Below, one piece after another: positions 30,025 through 39,169 of a stretch of 64,000 nt of DNA. This DNA is from Hyphomicrobium_A sp036559705. Its GTDB lineage: Bacteria; Pseudomonadota; Alphaproteobacteria; Rhizobiales; Hyphomicrobiaceae. The position numbers were made by a program, and so were the translations under genes. How positions within the stretch are numbered: the stretch's first letter is position 1; every line of letters begins with the position of its first letter. The notes below the pieces were generated by a model. The model saw nothing but the letters and a program-made list of their open reading frames with translations. It ran no database searches and was not told the origin of the DNA. The DNA is taken from contig DATBSP010000162.1 of assembly GCA_036559705.1 (NCBI GenBank), forward strand, positions 4,719 to 68,718, written 5' to 3'.

Positions 30025-31971
30025 TCAAACGATTGCCGACGACACCGGCTGTTTCGGCTCACGCCGCTTCAAATCACCAACGCGTATCTCGATCGGGCCC
30101 TCGATGAGGCTCGGCCGCAGCGGCCGCGTCGGCACGATGGCCGGGCCGTCGGCGCTGCCGAAGCCACGATCTTTGGCGCGCTTCCATCCCCAGCGCCGCG
30201 GCACCCGCCGCAGACCGATAGGGTAGATGGTCAGTTTGTTGGGCTCGACCTTCATGCGCAGGAAATTCTTGAAGTCGGGAATGCCCATCGACGCGAACGC
30301 CTGGTCGCAATGCAGCCCGAATAGGCAGCTGATGGTGAGATATGCGCCCCATACGAAGCCAGCCGCAATGCCGCCTAGGAAGATCATGGTTAGGGGGAAT
30401 ATGACGATGGTACGCAGCAATTCGCGAACGTCGGGCGAGGACTTGAGCTCGAGGTTCTGCAGCATCTCTTGCGCCTGCGGCCAGACGGTGTCGACCAGCC
30501 AGAAGGAGAAATAGGAAACCGCGTAGTAGAGCGCGATCATCATGGATATGTGCGCCATCCAATGCAGCGTGCCGAGCACTACCCTCGCCTTGCCGCCCCA
30601 TGCCCCGTCGGCATAGCCGTAGAGCACGACCCACAGGATGAGACACCATATGCCAAGGATGACGTTCGTCGCCGCCGCCAAGGGCGCGAGCATGAAGATT
30701 CCCGGCCACCAATGGAAGTTCGGATCGCTGATCAGTGTCTCGCCGACCGCCTTTCCGTTCACGGGCGTCGTGGCAAACATCCAGATCATCACCCAATAGA
30801 TGACGCCGAGCGCTACCGCGAAGCCGTAGTTGCGGAAGGGGAACGCCAGTGTCGACAGGCTGAGGCGCCGGCTCTTGCTGCGTGAGGGCCAGCACGATGG
30901 GTCGCCGGTGCCATTGCCATCCTTCAACTGGCAGCGCAGATCGAGATCGATTTTCGTGCTGCCCCATAGCAGTCTGCGAGTGTCCTTGAGGTAGTGCGTC
31001 GGCGAGAAATAGGCGCCGCCACCGCCGGCGGTGACGAAGCTCGTGCCGTACTCCTTTGCAAAGTAGCGGCTGTAGTGATGCAGGTCGCCTGCGATCACCG
31101 CGGCGACGCGGGCGCCAGCGTCAGTGGCGATCTTGGTGATGGTGCTGAGGTTGTCCTCGCCCTGCAGCTTCTCGTCCTTGTCGTAGTTCCAGCTCGGCTC
31201 GGCCGTGCACAGGATGAGCTTCGGGGCTTCCGTCGGATGCTGCTTCATCGCCTCGGCGACGCCCTGGAAGTACAGCACTTGGCCGGCGTCGAGATACTGC
31301 GCGAGCTGGATATCTGCACCCCAGATCCACCAGTTGTGCGGTAGCCGGATGGCAAAATAGCTGCGGTGCTGCGGGCATACCCAACCGCCAATGCGGTTCT
31401 CCGCAGCGTGACCGAAGCGGGCTTTGCAGAACATGTGGTCGAACGAGCTGAGCCCATCGTACCAGTCGTGATTGCCGGGTAGCACGAACAACAGTCGCCG
31501 CCAGTTGCCGTCCGACGCCGGGGGCAGGGCCGTCGAATACGGCATAGCGAAGCGCTCGCGATAGGCGGTGCGCGTGGGGAACGGATAGACTTGGTCGCCG
31601 CCCATGATCAGCAGCTTGGCAGCCGGCAGCGGGCCGACGCCCTCAAGATCGATCTGCGGCTGGCTGATCAGGGAGGCGATCGCGTAGGTCGAATCAAAGC
31701 CGTCGCCGAGGTCGGCGACGTAGTCGACCCACACCGTGTTGCCGTCGCCCAGCTGGCGCAGGTCGGAATAGTTATAGCGGCCGACGACCGTCTTCATGAT
31801 CTCCGGCGCGAAGCCATCGATGGTCGCCTGCATGATGCGCTGGTCGGCGTACTGGCCGAAGATTTCCGAGACGATGGAGCGCCAGCCGGTGCTGACGAGA
31901 TGCGCGGGACTGTACCAGCGCACCATCTTGGGGAGCGCCCTGATGTCGATCTCCCCCGAGCCGTCGGCCAT
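30025..31971 (-). CDS. Membrane metallophosphoesterase
   Basis: A 648-residue protein with an N-terminal calcineurin-like phosphoesterase domain (ADLGDGFDS, MGGDQVYP, LPGNHDWYDG, IAGDLHHYSRY, TAGGGGAYFSPTH) and a C-terminal half with about five membrane segments (for example GVIYWVMIWMF and IVIFPLTMIFLGGIAAGFVWG). The first metal motif is D-x-G, not D-x-H. It begins at ATG 31971 with GGGGAG upstream and is the first gene of the GMC operon. Possibly a lipid or nucleotide phosphodiesterase anchored to the inner membrane. Confidence 0.85.
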   Translation of the reverse strand: MADGSGEIDIRALPKMVRWYSPAHLVSTGWRSIVSEIFGQYADQRIMQATIDGFAPEIMKTVVGRYNYSDLRQLGDGNTVWVDYVADLGDGFDSTYAIASLISQPQIDLEGVGPLPAAKLLIMGGDQVYPFPTRTAYRERFAMPYSTALPPASDGNWRRLLFVLPGNHDWYDGLSSFDHMFCKARFGHAAENRIGGWVCPQHRSYFAIRLPHNWWIWGADIQLAQYLDAGQVLYFQGVAEAMKQHPTEAPKLILCTAEPSWNYDKDEKLQGEDNLSTITKIATDAGARVAAVIAGDLHHYSRYFAKEYGTSFVTAGGGGAYFSPTHYLKDTRRLLWGSTKIDLDLRCQLKDGNGTGDPSCWPSRSKSRRLSLSTLAFPFRNYGFAVALGVIYWVMIWMFATTPVNGKAVGETLISDPNFHWWPGIFMLAPLAAATNVILGIWCLILWVVLYGYADGAWGGKARVVLGTLHWMAHISMMIALYYAVSYFSFWLVDTVWPQAQEMLQNLELKSSPDVRELLRTIVIFPLTMIFLGGIAAGFVWGAYLTISCLFGLHCDQAFASMGIPDFKNFLRMKVEPNKLTIYPIGLRRVPRRWGWKRAKDRGFGSADGPAIVPTRPLRPSLIEGPIEIRVGDLKRREPKQPVSSAIV

Positions 31972-32242
31972 CGAACTCCCCCACGCAAGTTCTTTTAAAA
32001 GCGAGCCCTCCGGCCCGTCCTAACTTGGAACGAGTCTAGGTTGGCTACTGAAAGGAGTCCAGAATGGTGGCGTGGCCCTGGGCGGCCTGTGTTGCCGTGC
32101 GAGCGCAGGGAGCCCCCGCCTTACTCTGTCCAAAGATCACCCGTCGGACGAATGCCGGCGAGGTGTTGCTCCGGCGACATTGTCTCCCGCCCGGGGCGGT
32201 CCTACGCCAGAAGGTGGGATGAGTATGCGGAGGAGAAACACC

Positions 32243-32533
32243 ATGAAAGCGAAAGTTGCTGCCCTCGTGCTCGGCATTGCCGCCGCCGGGGTACTACTGG
32301 CACCGGTTGCCGGGTTCGTCTCGTCGGCCGAGGCCGCGCGCTGCGTGACAAAGCGGGGCAAAGGCTGGGCGTGGACGCAGGATATGGCGAAGTTCCAGGC
32401 CTGGGAGATCGTCGCCCAGCTCAGTGGCAACTGGCCGATCCAGACCGACACCTTCCGCAACGAGCGCTACAAATGCAAGAAGGACGGCGACGGCTATACT
32501 TGCCTGTCGTGGATCGACGTCTGCAAGTCTTGA
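32243..32533 (+). CDS. Small secreted four-cysteine protein, copy 1
   Basis: A 96-residue protein with a clear signal peptide (cleavage near SSAEA, residue 31) and a mature part of about 64 residues with four cysteines: RCVTK, YKCKK, GYTCLS and DVCKS. The spacing of the last three is C-x8-C-x6-C. It starts at ATG 32243 with AGGAGAAA upstream. It is paralogous to the proteins at 40779-41069 and, in its N-terminal part, 39170-40039. I do not recognise a named family; the cysteines suggest two disulfides in the periplasm. Confidence 0.78.
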   Translation: MKAKVAALVLGIAAAGVLLAPVAGFVSSAEAARCVTKRGKGWAWTQDMAKFQAWEIVAQLSGNWPIQTDTFRNERYKCKKDGDGYTCLSWIDVCKS

Positions 32534-32762
32534 CGAGATCGGTCGCCGTTCAGTCTGAAGCTCGCAAAGCGCGGTCGCGGGCAGCCTGCGGCCGCGTTTC
32601 TATGCGAGATTTTTGCCGCGTCTTGGATTAACGTTAAACTGAGTGCGCCAGAGGGCGGCCGCGAAACGACAGCTCCAGCGCGCAGATATCTCGACATAAT
32701 TCGCTCACCCGCACATGTTCCTTTGCGAGTGATCATTCGAGGACAGGTGTGGGAGGTGCGTA

Positions 32763-33263
32763 GTGTTCGGCCGCGGGACAAATCCAGATCAAAAAACGCC
32801 GAGCGCAGCCGCGCCATCGTTGACACCGCCCACCGCGCCTGGGTCGCGTGACTTTCAGGCATCGTCCTCTCCGATGATGACGCCGTCGAGGCCCGCCTCC
32901 GTCATCGGTCCCGACCTCGCCATTGTCGGCCAGAAGATTACGCTGGTGTGCAAGAGCGCGTTGGTCGTCGCTGGCGAAGTTTCGGGTGACATCCATGGCG
33001 ACGACGTAACCATCGGCGAGACCGGCAAGGTCAACGGCACGGTGAGCGCCCGCAATCTGTCCATTCACGGCGAGATCAATGGCGAGCTCCGTGGCGAGAC
33101 CGTTGCGCTCTATTCGACGGCGCGCATCAACGGCGACATCATCCAGAAGAACCTCGTCATCGCCGAGGGCGCCCAATTCGATGGCCGCGTGCGCAGCGCC
33201 AAGAGTGCCAGCGACTGGCAGCCGGTGCTCGAGGCCGACGCGCATCGCGAGACGGACGTCTAA
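32763..33263 (+). CDS. Bactofilin (polymer-forming cytoskeletal protein)
   Basis: A 166-residue bactofilin. The central region VAGEVSGDIHGDDVTIGETG through ARINGDIIQKNLVIAEGAQF repeats short beta-helix turns with the usual G-x-I/V spacing, flanked by disordered Pro-rich termini. Bactofilins self-assemble into filaments without nucleotide and position cell-wall enzymes. It starts at GTG 32763 (ATG-less N-terminus MFGRGTNPD). It stands alone, convergent with the coiled-coil gene downstream. Confidence 0.9.
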   Translation: MFGRGTNPDQKTPSAAAPSLTPPTAPGSRDFQASSSPMMTPSRPASVIGPDLAIVGQKITLVCKSALVVAGEVSGDIHGDDVTIGETGKVNGTVSARNLSIHGEINGELRGETVALYSTARINGDIIQKNLVIAEGAQFDGRVRSAKSASDWQPVLEADAHRETDV

Positions 33264-33283
33264 GGCGACGCGGCGCCTTTTCT
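33262..33283 (+). terminator. Terminator after the bactofilin gene
   Basis: AAGGCG / CGCCTT forms a 6-bp stem with a 6-nt loop beginning inside the stop codon of the bactofilin gene, followed by TTCTC. It sits between convergent genes. Confidence 0.55.
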
Positions 33284-34767
33284 CAAGCTGAGTTCTTGTC
33301 GAGACCAGTGATGCGGTCGAGCAACCGTGCCTTGCGCGTGCGCTTGACCTCAGTACCTGCCGGCTGGCCGGCCGAGGCCTCGGTAATGGAGGCGTGCTCG
33401 ACACGTGTCTCCGTCGGGGTTGAGGCGGCATCGAGCGCCTTCAGGAAGCCGCTGACACGGCGCGGCTCCGCTGCGGTGGCACCCTCATCGGCGGACGCAG
33501 CGTCCTCGCCCTCTTGTCCGGAACGCACGAGGCGCGCGACACGCGGATCGTTGATGCGCTCGGCGAGCGGACGCTTTGCGGCCTCCGCGGCTGGCGCACC
33601 CGAGCGCCGCGCCGGGCCGGAAGCGGGCACGGTACCGGATCCCAAGCGCCGCATCTCTTCCATGAAATAGGCTGCCTGCCGCGCGAGCTTCTCGTTGCCG
33701 GCGGCAAGCTCGGCACGCAACGCGTGGATGGTGCTGGCCTGCTCTTCCGACAGCGCCGTCAGCGCGGAAAGGCGCGCTTTCATGGCAATCTTGCTCTCTT
33801 TGACGCCGCGATCGTCCTTATCGGAGGCCTCGTAGGTGACCAGCGCTGCCTTGAGGCGCGACAGCTCCGCCGCCTGATCCTGATTGACCGACTTGAGGCG
33901 GCGAATCTCCGCTAGTGTTTGCGGATCGGGACCCTCGGACGCCATGTCTGCGGTCTTGAGCGGTGGTGCGCCGTCGGCGGCACCCTTGCTCTTGCCGATC
34001 ACCTTGGCGGGACGCATGGCATCGCCGGAGCCGTTGACGCCGATGCCGTCGCCAGCCTCAGCGGCCGGGCCGGCACGCGCCACCAGCGACTGCAGCCGAG
34101 CAATGAGCGCCGTCTGGTCGCGTGTCTTGGCGCGCAGTGCTTCGATCTCGGTGCGCAGCGCCACCTCGCCGTCATAGCGCGGATCACCCAAACCTTCGCG
34201 GTTGCGAGCAGCGCGCGTGTTGAGCGCTGCCTTGAGGCGGTGCACCTCGTCTGTTTGCTGCGTGTTGATCTGGGTCGCTTCTTCAAGCGCCCGCGACTGC
34301 TTCTCGCTCGACTGCGTCAGGGAGACGATCTCGCGATCGCGCTGGAACAGCAGCTTGCGTGCCTCGGCAAGGCGATGCTCTACCTTCGGCAGGCGGTCCA
34401 TGATCGTTTGCTCAAGCACGCGGCGGGCGTTCTCGTGCTCTTCCAGCGCGGTGCGCTGCAGAGAGACCTCGCCCTCGAGCTCGCTGATGGTCGCGTCGCG
34501 GCGATTGAGCTCGACCATCTGCCGCGCCGAGGCTTCGGCGGCTTCCTCGGCCTTGCTCTCGAGCTTATGGATGCGGATAGCGGACTCCGCCCGCAGCCGG
34601 TCCTTGTCGGCGCGGATCTCCGCCTCGGTAAGCGGCATGGAGCGCTTCAGCATGTCGGTGGTCAGACGGGCGACGCGCCGCCGATAGAGCGGGGCGATGA
34701 ACAGCGCCAAGAGAGCCGCCGTGAGGAAGCCCAACGCCGCCAGCATGACCATCTCGATCGTGATCAC
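33283..34767 (-). CDS. Membrane-anchored coiled-coil protein, function unknown
   Basis: A 494-residue protein with one N-terminal membrane segment (MLAALGFLTAALLALFIAPLY), then long Glu/Arg/Ala-rich heptad stretches (about residues 45-250 and 290-370) and a disordered C-terminus ending in basic RKARLLDRITGLDK. It looks like a single-span inner-membrane protein with a long cytoplasmic coiled coil. I do not recognise a family. It starts at GTG 34767, with ATG 34752 as an alternative. Confidence 0.8.
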   Translation of the reverse strand: MITIEMVMLAALGFLTAALLALFIAPLYRRRVARLTTDMLKRSMPLTEAEIRADKDRLRAESAIRIHKLESKAEEAAEASARQMVELNRRDATISELEGEVSLQRTALEEHENARRVLEQTIMDRLPKVEHRLAEARKLLFQRDREIVSLTQSSEKQSRALEEATQINTQQTDEVHRLKAALNTRAARNREGLGDPRYDGEVALRTEIEALRAKTRDQTALIARLQSLVARAGPAAEAGDGIGVNGSGDAMRPAKVIGKSKGAADGAPPLKTADMASEGPDPQTLAEIRRLKSVNQDQAAELSRLKAALVTYEASDKDDRGVKESKIAMKARLSALTALSEEQASTIHALRAELAAGNEKLARQAAYFMEEMRRLGSGTVPASGPARRSGAPAAEAAKRPLAERINDPRVARLVRSGQEGEDAASADEGATAAEPRRVSGFLKALDAASTPTETRVEHASITEASAGQPAGTEVKRTRKARLLDRITGLDKNSA

Positions 34768-34926
34768 GCCTGCGTCCTCGACCGCGCAACTTCACGCAAT
34801 GCCCGTACCTCGCATGTCAGCGGGCCCGGCCTCCGGCTGCGGATTATCCGACTGGCGAGTTGCGTGCGCAATGCTTTCATCCCCGCGCTTGTGCGGACCG
34901 GGCTTATGCGAAAGCCGCACGGCGAC

Positions 34927-35814
34927 TCAAAATGGATTCCACGTTGGAGAGCGGGTATACTTCAAATATCCGACGTTCGCACCTAGTCGCAGGCCGATCC
35001 CCGACCGGATGGGCGCCAGGGTGACGTTGCCATGCGTCTGGAACTGGATACCGACGCCGCCGACAAGGTAAGCGGAGCCCTGTACGCCCGCGAAGCGCTC
35101 GTAGATCTGCGATGGGTCGCGAAGGTTGTAAACGAGGACCATGGTTTTTGAGCCCTCGCCGCCGAAATCGTAGCCAATCGACGGCCCCTGCCAGAATACC
35201 CTGTGAGCGCCGGCGTCCCGCGTATAAAGGGTACCCTCGCCATACCGTAGGCCGGCCACGAAGGCGCCTCCGGCGTCCGAGCCGAGGATATAGCCGTTGG
35301 GGCGCCCCGATTTCTGGAAAGCGTATTCGACGACGCTGGCGAGGCCCTTGCTCACCGAGCCGAAGAAGCGGCCACCTGCCACGATGATCTCATTCTGCGA
35401 ATAACCATCGTCACGCGGCGGAGGTCCATTGTATTCGCCCGGCGGGTGATATGGTTCGCCATATCCGGGCGCCCCCTGGTCCTGCGGGGCCGCCGCGGAG
35501 CGGCCGTCCTCGTAGCGCCTATAGTTGTCGCCCTCGTCATAGGCGCCGCCGGAGCGATAAGGCGCTTTGTTGGTTGCGCCGTCGTTGGTGGGAGGCACAT
35601 AGGCATCGTTGCCAGTCCGCCCGCCGGAATAGGGTCCGTACCCGCCGCTGTCCTGCGAGTCTTGCGCGAAGGATGCAGGGGCGAAAGCGGCCCCAAACCA
35701 CAGCGCGACCAAGATCGAGAGCAGAAGGGAAAAGCGACGTCCGCCGGTAAGCAGCGCCATGGGATGATCCATCGATTGCGCCCGGGCTCCGCGGCTTGCC
35801 GCAGATGCCTCCAT
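34927..35814 (-). CDS. DUF1134 envelope protein (EipA-like)
   Basis: A secreted DUF1134 protein. Brucella EipA of this family is a periplasmic beta-barrel-like protein needed for envelope integrity. A signal peptide (LLLSILVALWFGAAF ... SFAQ) is followed by about 90 Pro/Gly/Tyr-rich residues and the DUF1134 domain (from GYSQNEIIVAGGRFFG to the end, with ILGSDAGGAFVAGLRYGEG and WQGPSIGYDFGG). ATG 35814, eight bases after AAGGA, is the likely start; ATG 35772 is also possible. Confidence 0.9.
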   Translation of the reverse strand: MEASAASRGARAQSMDHPMALLTGGRRFSLLLSILVALWFGAAFAPASFAQDSQDSGGYGPYSGGRTGNDAYVPPTNDGATNKAPYRSGGAYDEGDNYRRYEDGRSAAAPQDQGAPGYGEPYHPPGEYNGPPPRDDGYSQNEIIVAGGRFFGSVSKGLASVVEYAFQKSGRPNGYILGSDAGGAFVAGLRYGEGTLYTRDAGAHRVFWQGPSIGYDFGGEGSKTMVLVYNLRDPSQIYERFAGVQGSAYLVGGVGIQFQTHGNVTLAPIRSGIGLRLGANVGYLKYTRSPTWNPF

Positions 35815-35877
35815 CTTTAGAATCCTTCGGCGCAAAGTGTTACGAAAGTGTGGCCGTTGCAGCCGCCGCGTGTGACC

Positions 35878-36723
35878 TTATTGCGGCACCCGCATCGACT
35901 CGGGGGACCGCAGCAACGGCTCACGCGCCCAAGCGATGAAATGTGGGTTGGCGTAGCCGGCGTCCTTCTTGCCATAAAGGAGCGGCCGCCCGTCGAGCGT
36001 CGTCACGCTGCCCCCGGCGGCCACGAGAATCGCTTGGCCGGCAGCGGTGTCCCATTCGCTTGTCTGCCCGAGACGCGCGTAGAGGTCGGCTTCGCCGCGG
36101 GCGATCAAACAGAACTTCAGCGATGAGCTCGCCCTGCGCTTCTCCGTGATGGGCAGGCGCTGCAGGAATTCGTCGGTGGTCTGCGATGCGTGCGAGCGGC
36201 TGGCGAAAGCGACGAGCGCCTGCGGATCTGGCGCGCGCGTTGCCAGGCGCGTCGGCGCGCATTTGTCCAATGCGATGCCTTTGGCGTCGACCGAGATCTG
36301 CGCTTCAACGGATTCGTGCGGTCCGAGCGTTGCGTAGAACTGACCCAGAGCCGGCGCATATATGATACCGAACACCGGCTTGCGATCGGCGATAAGTCCG
36401 ATGTTGATGGTGAATTCGGGACTGCCCTTGATAAAGGCGCGGGTTCCGTCAAGCGGGTCGACGAGAAAGAACGCGTCCCCAGTAATCGGCGCGCGTCCGG
36501 CAGCCATCGCCTCCTCGGCGATCACGGGAACTCCAGGTGCGGCGCGGTGCAGGCCTTCGGTCAGCACCTCCTCGGCCTCATGGTCGGCGATGGTCACGGG
36601 CGTCGTGTCCGCCTTGGTCTCCACCTCGACACCGGCCGCAAAGTGGCGCATCTCGATGCGCCCGGCCGCGAGCACGGCAGGAAGCAACGCCTCGACCAAC
36701 GGACCGTATTCCTCTAGCTTCAT
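35878..36723 (-). CDS. cysQ: 3'(2'),5'-bisphosphate nucleotidase CysQ
   Basis: A Mg-dependent inositol-monophosphatase-fold enzyme that hydrolyses 3'-phosphoadenosine 5'-phosphate, the by-product of sulfate assimilation. Motifs: VIAEE, DPLDGTRAFIKG and the C-terminal EWDTAAGQAIL. ATG 36723 begins MKLEEYGPL; the in-frame extension to 36819 is basic and disordered and probably not translated. 281 residues. Confidence 0.93.
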   Translation of the reverse strand: MKLEEYGPLVEALLPAVLAAGRIEMRHFAAGVEVETKADTTPVTIADHEAEEVLTEGLHRAAPGVPVIAEEAMAAGRAPITGDAFFLVDPLDGTRAFIKGSPEFTINIGLIADRKPVFGIIYAPALGQFYATLGPHESVEAQISVDAKGIALDKCAPTRLATRAPDPQALVAFASRSHASQTTDEFLQRLPITEKRRASSSLKFCLIARGEADLYARLGQTSEWDTAAGQAILVAAGGSVTTLDGRPLLYGKKDAGYANPHFIAWAREPLLRSPESMRVPQ

Positions 36724-36977
36724 CTGCCGCTCGTACCCTGATTCGCTTGCCGGACTTTGCGCCGGCCGGCGGCGGCTAGGGTCGCAGCGGCGCTCTCTTC
36801 GCAAACGCGAGAAGCGCACCGCAGGGCAGACCTTTGCATCGGATGTGCGGCGCGTGTATCAGAAGGCAAGAACACTACGCAAGCGGCCCTTGTTCGCTCA
36901 ATTCGAGCATCCCAATGTTGGCGGGACTTTACTAGCCGCTCCGTCGTTCGGATCTGCGACATCATAAGGGGGCATCG

Positions 36978-37619
36978 ATGGGCCAGCGTGCCAATCCGAC
37001 GGACCTTGAACTCGCTGCACTCATCTCCAGCAAAATTTGCCACGACGTGATCGGCCCCGTAGGCGCCATCTACAACGGCCTTGAGATCCTCGACGAGGAC
37101 GACGACCAGGAGGCCAAGAACTACGCCCTCGACGTTATTCGCAACGTCACCGAGCAGGCCTCGGCCCGCCTGCAGTTCTGCCGCTTTGCCTTCGGCGCCG
37201 CCGGCTCGGCAGGGTCGATGATCGATCTCGGCACGGCCGAGCAGATCTCGCGGGGCTTCATCGGCAAGGGCAAGCACAACCTGCACTGGAAGACGGTCCC
37301 TGGCCACATGGCCAAGGACAAGGCCAAGCTGCTGCTCAACCTCGTAGCCAGCGCCATCACCGCATTGCCACGCGGCGGCGACATCGATGTGCAGATGGCC
37401 GGCACGCTGGAGAACCCGAGCTTCCTCATCCGCTGTCGCGGCACCAACGCGCGCGCGCCACTGCACCTCGCCGAATTCATCGTCGGCGAGCATGCCCCAC
37501 CCCTCGATGCCATGACGATCCAGGCCTATTACACTTGGCGGCTGGCGGCGACGGCTGACATGCGCCTCGCGGTCCTTCAGGACGGCGCCGACATTCTGCT
37601 GTCCGCCAAGCCGGCCTAG
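36978..37619 (+). CDS. chpT: Histidine phosphotransferase ChpT
   Basis: The phosphotransfer protein that carries phosphate from the hybrid kinase CckA to CtrA and CpdR, controlling the alphaproteobacterial cell cycle. The dimerisation helix carries the phospho-acceptor His in SSKICHDVIGPVGAI, close to the ChpT consensus, and the C-terminal half is a degenerate HATPase-like fold. 213 residues, start at ATG 36978 after a G-rich ribosome site. Its presence supports the alphaproteobacterial assignment. Confidence 0.92.
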   Translation: MGQRANPTDLELAALISSKICHDVIGPVGAIYNGLEILDEDDDQEAKNYALDVIRNVTEQASARLQFCRFAFGAAGSAGSMIDLGTAEQISRGFIGKGKHNLHWKTVPGHMAKDKAKLLLNLVASAITALPRGGDIDVQMAGTLENPSFLIRCRGTNARAPLHLAEFIVGEHAPPLDAMTIQAYYTWRLAATADMRLAVLQDGADILLSAKPA

Positions 37620-37695
37620 GATCTACCGCTAGCCGAACGCGCCGATTGCTTGCTAAGCCTCCCCGCTCGCCATCGCGGGAGCGAAAGGACATAGC

Positions 37696-38313
37696 GTGCT
37701 GCGCGTCGAACGCTTGCAGGTCGCCGGACTGCCGCCGTTGAACTTCGAGGTGGCCGACGGCGAATGCCTCGCCATCGAGGGCGCCTCGGGGGCCGGCAAG
37801 ACCTTGCTGCTGCGCGCCATCGCCGATCTCGATTCTGCCGCGGGCGACGTGGTGGTCGACGGCGAGGAGCGCCGCGAGATGCCTGCCTACGTGTGGCGGC
37901 GGCGCGTGCGCTACTGCGCCGCCGAACCGGTGTGGTGGACCGACACGCCGCGCGGCTGCCTGCCAATGCTGCATCCAACGCGCCTCGATCGGCTCATGCA
38001 AGCGCTCGACCTCGATGCAACTTTGCTCGATCGCCCCATCGCCGTTCTGTCGACCGGCGAGCGCCAGCGCCTGGCGCTGGTGCGCGCGTTGCTCGACGAG
38101 CCAAAAGTGCTGCTGCTCGACGAGCCAACTGGCGCGCTCGATCCGCAGTCGTCAGCACTGACTGAGGAGCTGATCCGCTTTCAGATACTATCGGGGCGTA
38201 GTGTCGTGCTCGTCAGTCACGATAGCGCGCAGGTCGAACGCCTGGCGCACGCGCGCCTATTGCTCTCCAGAGCGGGTATCACGCAAACCCGCCAAGCGGT
38301 GCGCGCGCCATGA
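37696..38313 (+). CDS. fetA: ABC transporter ATP-binding protein, FetA-like
   Basis: A 205-residue ATPase subunit with Walker A GASGAGKTLL, signature LSTGERQRLALVRALL (first Gly of LSGGQ is Thr), Walker B VLLLDEPTGALD and H-loop LVSHD. With the next gene it forms a FetAB-type transporter, linked to iron export and oxidative-stress resistance in E. coli. It starts at GTG 37696, eight bases after AAAGGA, and overlaps fetB by four bases. Confidence 0.88.
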   Translation: MLRVERLQVAGLPPLNFEVADGECLAIEGASGAGKTLLLRAIADLDSAAGDVVVDGEERREMPAYVWRRRVRYCAAEPVWWTDTPRGCLPMLHPTRLDRLMQALDLDATLLDRPIAVLSTGERQRLALVRALLDEPKVLLLDEPTGALDPQSSALTEELIRFQILSGRSVVLVSHDSAQVERLAHARLLLSRAGITQTRQAVRAP

Positions 38314-39125
38314 GCTACGTGCCGCTGACGCCGCTCGACATTCTCCTCGCCGCCGCGCTGCTCATTGCCAACGGCGCCATTTCCTGGGGCTTCCGCCTCG
38401 GCCTCGAGAAGAGCATCGCCATCGCCGCCGCGCGCATGGTGGTGCAGCTCGCGCTGATCGGCGTCGTGTTGAAGTTCATCTTCGCTCAGACATCGCCGGC
38501 TTGGACCGTTGCTTTCGCGCTGGTCATGGTCGTCGCTGCCGGGGTCGAGGTTGTCTCACGCCAGCACCGCAGTTTCGATGGCTGGCGCACGATGGGACTT
38601 TCTACCGCGACGTTGCTGTTCATCGGCACCGTTGTCACCGTGTTCGGCGTCGGCGTGATCATCACGCCCGATCCGTGGTACGCGCCGCGCTACGTGCTGC
38701 CGATCCTCGGAATGGTACTCGGCAACAGCATGACCGCGGTCGCCCTGGTGCTCGACGGGCTGGGCGAAGCGGCCAGCCGCGAGCGTTCTGCCATCGAGGC
38801 ACGGCTGGCGCTCGGCGCACCACGTTTCGAGGCGCTCAGCGCGCCGCTGCGTACCGCGCTGCGCACAGGTATGATGCCGATGCTCAATGCTATGGCGACA
38901 ACCGGCCTCGTCGCGCTGCCCGGCATGATGACGGGCCAGATCATTGCCGGTGCCGATCCGGTCGGCGCCGCAAAGTATCAGATGCTGATCATGTTTCTCA
39001 TCGCCGGGGCTACCGCCCTCGGCTCGTTCCTCGCTGCTGTCGGCGGCGTGGTGCTGCTCACCGACGAGCGACACCGGCTGCGACTCGGGCAAACCTCAAC
39101 CGCAAAAGAAAACGCCCGCGTCTAG
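38310..39125 (+). CDS. fetB: ABC transporter permease, FetB-like
   Basis: A 271-residue inner-membrane permease of the UPF0014/FetB family with about seven hydrophobic segments and the conserved region ALVLDGLGEAASRERSAIEARLALGA followed by TGLVALPGMMTGQI. The quoted region is split by charged residues typical of the cytoplasmic coupling loop. Translationally coupled to fetA (ATGA at 38310). Confidence 0.9.
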   Translation: MSYVPLTPLDILLAAALLIANGAISWGFRLGLEKSIAIAAARMVVQLALIGVVLKFIFAQTSPAWTVAFALVMVVAAGVEVVSRQHRSFDGWRTMGLSTATLLFIGTVVTVFGVGVIITPDPWYAPRYVLPILGMVLGNSMTAVALVLDGLGEAASRERSAIEARLALGAPRFEALSAPLRTALRTGMMPMLNAMATTGLVALPGMMTGQIIAGADPVGAAKYQMLIMFLIAGATALGSFLAAVGGVVLLTDERHRLRLGQTSTAKENARV

Positions 39126-39135
39126 GGCGGGCGTT
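39101..39135 (-). terminator. Terminator between fetB and the convergent secreted-protein gene
   Basis: AACGCCCGC / GCGGGCGTT is a 9-bp stem (39111-39135) with a 7-nt loop. On the minus strand it is followed by TTCTTTT, so it mainly terminates the gene ending at 39170; it overlaps the fetB stop and could act both ways. Confidence 0.75.
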
Positions 39136-39169
39136 GACGTCTCAATTGGTCCGCGTCGCAGCGAGCCGA

